A DNA stretch of 5,517 nt from JBBSHS01 sp038232515 (GTDB taxonomy: Bacteria; Actinomycetota; Acidimicrobiia; Acidimicrobiales; JAUJNH01), in assembly GCA_038232515.1 (NCBI GenBank), contig JBBSHS010000111.1, forward strand, positions 1 to 5,517. The letters are read 5' to 3'. This document shows, piece after piece, positions 1 through 4,769 of this stretch. How positions within the stretch are numbered: the stretch's first letter is position 1; every line of letters begins with the position of its first letter. Below the pieces are notes generated by a model. It was not told where the DNA came from. It was given only the letters and a program-made list of their open reading frames with translations, and did no database searches. A program made the translations under genes and the position numbers.

Positions 1-402
1 CCGGTGCCCAAGCCCCGTATCGACCCGGGGCGGGGCGTCGCCGGGCTGGACATGTACCTGGAGCTCCAGATCGACATGCGGCCCACGCTCAGCGCCAGCA
101 CCCTGTTGGGCACGGCCACCTACGACGTGGTGGGAACGCCCACCGTCGACTGGGACGACGACGTCCGCCACGAGAATTTCGCAGCGGGCGACGCCGGTGG
201 CCCCTTCCCCGACGGCTCCATACGCCATCAGTGGACCGACCGGGGGTCCTACCGGGTACACGTCCGGGTCGACTGGGTGGCCACCTGGCACCTGGCCGGC
301 GACACCGGCACCTTGGGCGGCTACCACACCGATGCCGATCTCACGCTTCCGGTCGTCGAGATCCAGGCCTCCGGGTGTATCGACCCCTGCCCCCCCGGCT
401 GA
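1..402 (+). CDS. PKD-like secreted protein, C-terminal part (5' end outside window)
   Basis: The reading frame is open from the left edge to a TGA at 400-402. A GTG at position 4 could be a start. However, the first residues (PKPRIDPGRGVAGLDMYLEL) look like the middle of actinobacterial PKD-like proteins, which carry a Pro-Arg-Ile segment followed by 'GL..L..W/YLEL' before a beta-sandwich, so I treat it as 5'-partial. The visible domain has a degenerate PKD core: VDWDDD where the family usually has W-G-D-G, then GGPFPDGSIRHQW and RGSYRVHVRVDW, typical of the 'H-x-W/Y...G-x-Y-x-V' strands. It ends with a conserved-looking VVEIQASGCIDPC tail holding two cysteines. Such proteins are normally exported, but no signal peptide is visible because the N-terminus is missing. 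The exact role is unknown. The last roughly 110 codons are duplicated at 1806-2139. Confidence 0.6.
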   Translation, partial: PVPKPRIDPGRGVAGLDMYLELQIDMRPTLSASTLLGTATYDVVGTPTVDWDDDVRHENFAAGDAGGPFPDGSIRHQWTDRGSYRVHVRVDWVATWHLAGDTGTLGGYHTDADLTLPVVEIQASGCIDPCPPG

Positions 403-414
403 CCGTCGGTTGAC
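69..414 (+). repeat. Direct repeat copy 1 (3' end of PKD-like gene)
   Basis: This segment aligns with 1806-2151 at a constant offset of 1737 bases. By hand count there are about 26 mismatches and two one-base gaps over roughly 346 bp, or about 92% identity. Homology starts abruptly at GATCGACATGCGG and runs about 12 bases past the stop codon. Copy 1 is continuous with upstream coding sequence of the same protein, so it is probably the parental locus. Confidence 0.9.
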
Positions 415-481
415 CTACGACTGACCGCCCGCCCCAATGTTGCTCACGGGCGCCCCCGGACGAGCGGGACCGGCCGGAAGC

Positions 482-487
482 TAAGTT
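482..487 (+). promoter_or_regulatory. Possible -10 element for a leaderless SDR transcript
   Basis: TAAGTT fits the actinobacterial -10 pattern TANNNT and ends 8 bases before the GTG start at 496. Transcription would therefore begin at or next to the start codon. No Shine-Dalgarno sequence sits at proper spacing before this GTG, which agrees with leaderless translation, common in Actinobacteria. No convincing -35 box is visible. A six-base match is weak evidence alone. Confidence 0.3.
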
Positions 488-495
488 CGCCGGCC

Positions 496-1224
496 GTGGA
501 GACGGAGTCGTCCGAACCCGGCCGCCGCCTTCGGGCCCTGGTCACCGGGGCCGCCGGCCGCATCGGGCGAGCCATCAGGCCGGGATTGGCCGAGCGCTGG
601 GATCTGGTATGCAGCGATCTGCGACCCGACGGCGACGACCTTGGTCTTGACGTAACCGACCTCGGCGCCTGCCGGGCTGCGTTCACCGGGTTCGACGCCG
701 TCGTCCACCTGGCCGCCGATCCCGACCCGGACGCCAGCTGGGAGCGGCTCCATCCGGCCAACATCGTCGGCGCCTACACGGTGGTGCAGGCGGCCAGGGA
801 CGCCGGCGTCGGGCGCCTGGTCCTGGCCAGCAGCGCCCAGGCGGTGAGCGCCTATCCCGCCGGTGTGCAGCTGCGGGCCGACGATCCGCCCCGGCCGGCC
901 AACCTCTACGGCGCCACCAAGGCCTGGGTCGAAGCGCTGGGCGCCTGGGCGGCGGATTCGTCGGCCACGTCGGTGGTCTGCCTGCGCATCGGCCTGTTCG
1001 CCGACCGTCCCCCGTCCGGCGCGGCGGCCACGCCCGGCGACCTCGCCGCCTGGCTGAGCCCCGCCGACTGCACCCACCTGGTGATGGCGGCCGCGGAGGC
1101 ACCGGGCGTGCGGTTCGCCGTGGTCAACGGCATCTCCGCCAACCGCTACCGTCACCTCGATCTCAGCGCCAGTGCCGCCCTCATCGGCTACGAACCAGTG
1201 GACGACGCCTGGGAGTGCGACTGA
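496..1224 (+). CDS. NAD(P)-dependent SDR/epimerase, uronate dehydrogenase-like
   Basis: This 242-residue protein has the hallmarks of the extended short-chain dehydrogenase family. It has a nucleotide-binding TGAAGRIG at residues 17-24 (G18, G21, G24), an acidic D41 at the end of the second strand (suggesting NAD rather than NADP), HLAA at 71-74, ASSA around 111-114, and the catalytic YGATK with Y138 and K142. The order and short length (uronate dehydrogenases are about 265 residues), plus the C-terminal WLSPADCTHLV...NGISAN pattern, recall uronate dehydrogenase and related sugar-acid oxidoreductases. The substrate cannot be fixed from sequence. It is probably a soluble cytoplasmic enzyme. 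GTG 496 is the first usual start codon after the in-frame stop of the preceding gene at 400-402, and the Rossmann fold begins only about 11 residues later, so the start is well constrained. The gene looks intact, although it lies between the two repeat copies and next to a pseudogene. Confidence 0.87.
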   Translation: METESSEPGRRLRALVTGAAGRIGRAIRPGLAERWDLVCSDLRPDGDDLGLDVTDLGACRAAFTGFDAVVHLAADPDPDASWERLHPANIVGAYTVVQAARDAGVGRLVLASSAQAVSAYPAGVQLRADDPPRPANLYGATKAWVEALGAWAADSSATSVVCLRIGLFADRPPSGAAATPGDLAAWLSPADCTHLVMAAAEAPGVRFAVVNGISANRYRHLDLSASAALIGYEPVDDAWECD

Positions 1225-1400
1225 TCCGGCGGCCAAGGGCCGGGGGGCGACGCTGCTGCATCCCGCTGGGTGGACGGCAGGTTGGAGCCTGATCCAAGCC
1301 GAATCGGCGTCAACCGAGTGGAAATCCGAGTGCACCAAAACCACGCGTGGTCGATCCCACAGCCGCGACCGCCGGCGCTGCCGGGACGATTGACATCGTC

Positions 1401-1405
1401 GGAGG
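1401..1405 (+). promoter_or_regulatory. Fossil ribosome binding site of the aldo/keto reductase remnant
   Basis: GGAGG stands 7 bases before GTG 1413, where the recognisable aldo/keto reductase N-terminus (VKRLGFGAG) begins. This fixes the original start of the now broken gene. GGAGG is also half of the palindrome GGAGGCCTCC at 1401-1410. Confidence 0.55.
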
Positions 1406-1412
1406 CCTCCCC

Positions 1413-1780
1413 GTGAAACGTCTTGGGTTCGGGGCCGGCGGACCATCGCCGACGGCGACTGGGTGATGGTGCCACCGGGAGCAGGCCTGGACGTGGTGCG
1501 GCGGGCCGTGGAGCCCGGTGTCAACTTCATCGACACCGCCGACTCCTACGGCCCCGACGTGAGCGAAACCCTGATGGCCGAGGCGCCGTACCCCCGTCCC
1601 GACGAGCTGCTCAGCGGCACCAGGGGCGGCCTGGTGCGCCCCGAGCCTGGAGGTGGGACCCTGACGGTCGGCCGGAGCATCTCCGGTCGGCGTGCCAGAA
1701 CGCCTCGGGCACCAGCGGGTCGAGATCGACTCCTACCAGTCCACCGTCCCGATCCGGCGGTGCAACCTTCGACATTTACC
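1413..1780 (+). pseudogene. Aldo/keto reductase remnant, N-terminal third, multiple frameshifts
   Basis: Pieces of one aldo/keto reductase appear in the right order but in different frames: VKRLGFGAG (1413-1439), then VVRRAVEPGVNFIDTADSYGP...LVRPEPG (about 1463-1651), then WRWDPDGRPEHLRSACQ (1648-1698), then RLGHQRVEIDSYQ (1701-1739), then HRPDPAVQ (1742-1765). In intact relatives these read as one chain: the first strand, the catalytic FIDTADSYG with Asp and Tyr, 'ATKGGLxRPGPGRWxPDGRPEHLR', and 'RIDLYQLHRPDPAV'. At least four frameshifts are needed to join them. In addition, the usual catalytic Lys of ATKGG is Arg here (GTRGG). Only about 105 of some 280 expected residues remain, and the rest of the barrel is absent. 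The remnant abuts the truncated PKD-like copy, so the 3' part was lost in the same or a later rearrangement. The right boundary is approximate. Confidence 0.85.
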
Positions 1781-1805
1781 CCTTGCCGGCGCTCGGTTCT
1801 TGGCG

Positions 1806-2139
1806 GATCGACATGCGGCCCAAGCTCAGCGCCAGCACCCTGCTGGGCACGGCCACCTACAACGTGGTGGGAACGCCCACCGTCGACTGGGGAGACGACG
1901 TCCGCCGTGAGACTTTCCGGTGGGCGACGCCGGTGGCCCCTTTTCCCGACGGCTCCATACGCCATCAGTGGACCGACCGGGGGTCCTACCGGGTACACGT
2001 CCGGGTCGTCTGGGTGGCCACCTGGCACCTGGCCGGCGAACCCGGCACCTTGGGCGGATACCATACCGACGCCGACCTGACGCTTCCGGTCGTGGAGATC
2101 CAGGCCTCCGGGTGCATCGACCCCTGCCCCACTGGGTGA
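1806..2139 (+). pseudogene. Truncated second copy of PKD-like gene with compensating frameshifts
   Basis: This is the last roughly 110 codons of the PKD-like protein again, from RIDMRPKLSAS to a TGA at 2137-2139, lacking the N-terminal part. The frame stays open back to about 1423, through the aldo/keto reductase remnant. A gene caller may therefore report a chimeric 238-residue product from TTG 1423; its first half is out-of-frame debris. An internal ATG at 1813 is the only start near the homologous part and has no good ribosome binding site. Compared with copy 1, one base is lost near 1917 and one T is gained in 1941-1944. Residues AAGDAGGP therefore become RWATPVAP before the frame is restored at FPDGSIRH. 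This copy keeps W-G-D-D, closer to the PKD consensus than the W-D-D-D of copy 1. I judge it a gene fragment, but a product cannot be excluded. Confidence 0.75.
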
Positions 2140-2151
2140 CGGTCGGCTGAC
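1806..2151 (+). repeat. Direct repeat copy 2 (3' end of PKD-like gene)
   Basis: This is the partner of 69-414, in the same orientation at an offset of 1737. Homology begins just after the aldo/keto reductase debris and fades about 12 bases past the stop codon. The two copies bracket the SDR gene and the aldo/keto reductase remnant. Confidence 0.9.
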
Positions 2152-2167
2152 GGCAGCGGCAGCGGAC

Positions 2168-2198
2168 GTGCCCGGAGTGGGTTCATCTGGACGGGCAC
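2168..2198 (+). other. Inverted repeat downstream of the truncated PKD-like copy
   Basis: GTGCCCG (2168-2174) and CGGGCAC (2192-2198) form a perfect 7-bp stem around a 17-base loop, 29 bases after the stop at 2139. No T-run follows, so it is not a classical terminator. It could be a weak transcription end or a regulator site. The rest of the roughly 280-base gap up to 2418 shows no gene I can support. Confidence 0.25.
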
Positions 2199-2402
2199 TG
2201 CCCTCCTCAAACTCCCCTGTCCTTCAGCGCCAGCGAGGGTGCGGCGCACCGCGACCATGTCAAGACGACGGAGCCATGTCGCTTGTAGAGGCGTGGGGTA
2301 GCTCGATGTGCGCCGAGCCCACTACATCGCCGCCTCGAGCGGGCGGGAGGAGCGAGAGCACCAGCGCCTTGCGATCACCCCCGAGCGGTTGCGCCCGAGG
2401 CC

Positions 2403-2407
2403 AAGGA
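2403..2407 (+). promoter_or_regulatory. Ribosome binding site deciding the start of the CPBP-PEBP fusion
   Basis: AAGGA lies 11 bases before ATG 2419. The alternative in-frame GTG at 2308 would add 37 polar, Arg-rich residues ahead of the first membrane helix, and I see no ribosome binding site for it. ATG 2419 is therefore preferred. Confidence 0.5.
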
Positions 2408-2418
2408 ACAATGCGATC

Positions 2419-3543
2419 ATGGCCGCGGTGCCCACCGTGCTGCTCGACGTGCTCACCGTGGCTGTGTTCGCCTACGTCGGCACCAACCTGGTCCGAGGGG
2501 CCCGCACGGCGCTGCGGGCCTCCGCCCGACAGCGATCGGCCGAGCTGCTCAAAGGCCTACGCCTGCGCCACTTCCTGCCGGCACCGATCGTGCTCGGGCT
2601 GGTGCTGGCCGTCTTCGCCCTGCTCTACCAGGTCCCGCCCCTGCGGTGGGGGTGGTGGACGGCCATCGGCGGCCACGGCAACATCGTCTTCGGCTCCACC
2701 GACGCCACCCAAGGCTCGGTCCTGGAGTGGCTCATACCGCTGCTGTTCATCTCCCTGCTCGTCCCCGCCCTGCCGCTGTTCGTCGAGCTGGAGGAGCGGC
2801 GCTTCCGGCTCGGGGCCGAGTCGTGGTCGAACGCCCGGCGAGCCTGGCGGGGCCTCCAGTTCGGGCTCCTGCATCTGATCGTGGGCATCCCTGTGGCCGC
2901 CGCCCTGGCCCTGGCCGTCGGTGGGTGGTGGTTCACGGCTGTCTACCTGCGGGCCCACCGCAAGGGTGGGCAGCGGGTGGCCGTCGACGAGAGCACCCGT
3001 GCCCATCTCGGCTATGACCTGTCCATCGTCGCCGTCGTGGCACTAGGTGTGGTCCTGTCGGGCTGCGTCTCCAACACCAAGGGTCCGACCGCGCCAAAGA
3101 CGATCGCCGTCACCAGCTCCGCCTTCCAGGCCGGCCGCCCCGTTCCGGTTCGCTTCACCTGCAATGGCGGATCGGTGTCTCCCCCATTGTCGTGGACGGG
3201 CCTGCCGAGCAGAGCGGTCGAGGTGGCCGTGGTGGTCGACGATCCAGACGCCACCGATCCGCCGTTCACCCACTGGGTCGTGGCCGGTCTGGCGCCGACG
3301 ACGAACGGGCTGGCCGAGGGTGAGGTCCCGGCCGGCGCCGTGCAGACGCTCAATTCAGCGGGACGGCAGGGCTATGTGGGGATGTGCCCACCGCCCGGCC
3401 AGCTGCACCACTACCGGTTCACAGTCCACGCCATGTCGGGCCACACCCGGCTGAGCCCGTCCACGACAGCGGCGCAGGCCCGTAAGGTCGTCAACGACGC
3501 CACTCTGGCCCAGGGCACGCTCATCGCCACGTTCCGCAGCTGA
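2419..3543 (+). CDS. CPBP-type intramembrane protease domain fused to PEBP/YbhB-like domain
   Basis: This is a 374-residue two-domain protein (numbering from ATG 2419; a longer form from GTG 2308 is possible). Residues 1 to about 215 are a polytopic membrane domain with hydrophobic stretches near 6-26, 52-71, 102-121, 146-177 and 199-215. It carries the three CPBP (CAAX protease/bacteriocin-processing) signatures: EExxxR at E125-E126...R130, FxxxH at F148...H152, and HxxxD at H196...D200. The last helix ends in a lipobox, LSGC at 213-216, followed by a polar linker (VSNTKGPTAPKT). The PEBP/YbhB-YbcL (Raf kinase inhibitor-like) domain comes next, with DPDAT at 275-279, H285-W286, and GYVGMCPPPG at 318-327 followed by HHYRF. 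PEBP domains bind phospholipid- or phosphate-like anions. Such lipoproteins usually stand alone with their own signal peptide, so the terminal CPBP helix seems to have merged with that signal. The PEBP domain should lie outside the membrane. The substrate is unknown. No frameshift is seen. Confidence 0.75.
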   Translation: MAAVPTVLLDVLTVAVFAYVGTNLVRGARTALRASARQRSAELLKGLRLRHFLPAPIVLGLVLAVFALLYQVPPLRWGWWTAIGGHGNIVFGSTDATQGSVLEWLIPLLFISLLVPALPLFVELEERRFRLGAESWSNARRAWRGLQFGLLHLIVGIPVAAALALAVGGWWFTAVYLRAHRKGGQRVAVDESTRAHLGYDLSIVAVVALGVVLSGCVSNTKGPTAPKTIAVTSSAFQAGRPVPVRFTCNGGSVSPPLSWTGLPSRAVEVAVVVDDPDATDPPFTHWVVAGLAPTTNGLAEGEVPAGAVQTLNSAGRQGYVGMCPPPGQLHHYRFTVHAMSGHTRLSPSTTAAQARKVVNDATLAQGTLIATFRS

Positions 3544-3600
3544 GCCAGCCGGGTCGGCACGCGGGAGTTGTCAGCGACCGTGTTCGGGTAGGTCATCTGC

Positions 3601-3810
3601 ATGGAAGAGCTGCCCGAAGAGGAGATCGAGGCCGCCGAGGAGCCGGAGCCGCCCGACCATCCACACGGCGGCATCAGCGCCGAGGACGCCACGCTGCGTG
3701 CTCACCTCGTCGAGGTCCACGGCCTGGAGGTGCCGGACCACCTCAGCGCTGCGGCCGAACAAGGATTGCACGACCGCCTGCACGACGAGACCAAGGCCGT
3801 GGACGACTGA
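3601..3810 (+). CDS. Small acidic protein of unknown function
   Basis: This 69-residue protein has a strongly acidic first third (MEELPEEEIEAAEEPEPPD). A probably helical part, ATLRAHLVEVHGLEVPDHL, follows, and the tail QGLHDRLHDETKAVDD is His-rich. The H-x-x-x-H spacing in AHLVEVH looks like half of a C2H2 finger, but no Cys exists anywhere, so it is not a zinc finger of that type. An in-frame TAG at 3589-3591 makes ATG 3601 the only upstream start. The ribosome binding site is poor. The gene lies 57 bases after the CPBP-PEBP fusion on the same strand and could be cotranscribed. I do not recognise a named family. The 'LRxHLxxxHGLxVPxxL...GLHDxLH' pattern resembles short actinobacterial hypothetical proteins I have seen, but from memory only. 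Confidence 0.6.
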   Translation: MEELPEEEIEAAEEPEPPDHPHGGISAEDATLRAHLVEVHGLEVPDHLSAAAEQGLHDRLHDETKAVDD

Positions 3811-4002
3811 GGCACCCCGGCCGTAGCGCTGGAATCGTCGCAATTTCGAGAGGCACCGCGCGGTTGTCGTCCTCGTCGACGAGTGGGCCCCCTCCCCGAC
3901 GGCCGGAGCCGGCGCCCCTGTGGGAAGCAGTCGACATCGCCCACGCCCCCCGGTTCGACGAGATCGTGGGCCGGTCGCCCGCCCAAGTGCCAGAGTTCGA
4001 GG

Positions 4003-4709
4003 GTGACGCACCCCGAACCCGACCAGTACGACAGCATCGCCGCCGCCTACGCCGAGATGAACGAGGCGTCGGCGGCCAACGCACTGTACGAGCGACCCGC
4101 CATCCAGGCCGCGCTGGGCAGCGTCGACGGGCTGGACGTGCTCGACGCGGGTTGCGGAGCCGGGCCCCTTTCGCAGTGGCTGGTGGCAAAGGGCGCCCGG
4201 GTCACCGCCGTCGACGGCAGTCCGGCCATGGTGGCGCTGGCCGCCGACCGCCTCGGGGGCACGGCCGAGGTGCGGTTGGCCGACCTGAGCCTGCCCTGGA
4301 CTTCCTGGCGCCGGGTTCGTTCGACGTCGTGGCTGCATCGCTCGTGCTGCACTACCTGGCCGACTGGGGGCCGCCGCTCGCAGAGCTCCACCGCCTGCTG
4401 CGCCCCGGTGGCCGGCTGGTGTTCAGCACCCACCACCCGACCTTCGACTGGCGGACGTTCGACCGCCCCGACTACTTCGCCACCGAACTGATCGAGGACG
4501 AGTGGCTCATGGACGGCACCCTGCGCCCGGTCCGCTTCTACCGGCGACCCCTCACGGCGATGGGCGACGCCATCGCCTCCGCCGGGTTCCTCGTCGAGCG
4601 GCTCACCGAGCCTCGCCCCGGCCCTGAGTTCGCGGCCGCCGACCCCTCCGCCTACGAGCGCCTGGCGAACCAGCCCTGGTTCCTCGTGCTCACCCTGGTC
4701 CGCCCCTGA
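4003..4709 (+). pseudogene. Class I SAM-dependent methyltransferase, frameshifted
   Basis: The N-terminal part, from GTG 4003 (MTHPEPDQYDSIAAAYAEMNE), holds SAM motif I VLDAGCGAG at residues 46-54 and the acidic strand-2 residue D71 in AVDGSP. It reads in one frame as far as RLADLSLP near 4296. The rest continues in another frame from about 4296 to the TGA at 4707-4709: LDFLAPGSFDVVAASLVLHYLADW, then LRPGGRLVFSTHHPTFDW, then FLVLTLVRP. Restoring one C in the CCC at 4294-4296 joins the halves without loss into a 235-residue protein, the normal size for this small-molecule methyltransferase group. All expected motifs are present, so the lesion is either a recent deletion or a sequencing/assembly error. 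The start is a little uncertain: GAGG sits almost on the GTG, and no well-spaced ribosome binding site is seen. It converges on dnaE2 with a 60-base gap. The substrate is unknown. Confidence 0.85.
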
Positions 4710-4769
4710 CGCCGTAGTGGGGACGATGCGCGCGCGACTACCCCAGCACTTCGTCTCCACCACGGGGCT

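Noticed and set aside
1226..1243. Hairpin-like CCGGC/GCCGG or CGGCC/GGCCG just after the SDR stop
   Set aside because: Only 5 bp of stem, with no T-run after it. Such short GC pairs are expected by chance in this composition.
1390..1395. TTGACA resembling a -35 box before the aldo/keto reductase remnant
   Set aside because: No -10 element lies at 16-18 bases; that position falls on the start codon of the remnant.
481..1536. Long minus-strand open frame of 351 codons opposite the SDR and reductase remnant
   Set aside because: It lies opposite a clear SDR gene, its translation is Gly/Arg/Pro-rich with no domain, and it arises from GC-rich third positions on the other strand.
3037..3066. Separate start for the PEBP lipoprotein at in-frame GTG 3037
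   Set aside because: It would leave only about nine residues before the lipobox Cys, with no positive charge and no ribosome binding site, so an independent signal peptide is not credible.
3627..3720. C2H2 zinc-finger half in the small acidic protein
   Set aside because: The His spacing fits, but the protein contains no cysteine.
3571..4338. Minus-strand open frame of 255 codons opposite the acidic protein and methyltransferase
   Set aside because: It has no recognisable motifs and overlaps strong plus-strand methyltransferase motifs. It is a high-GC shadow.
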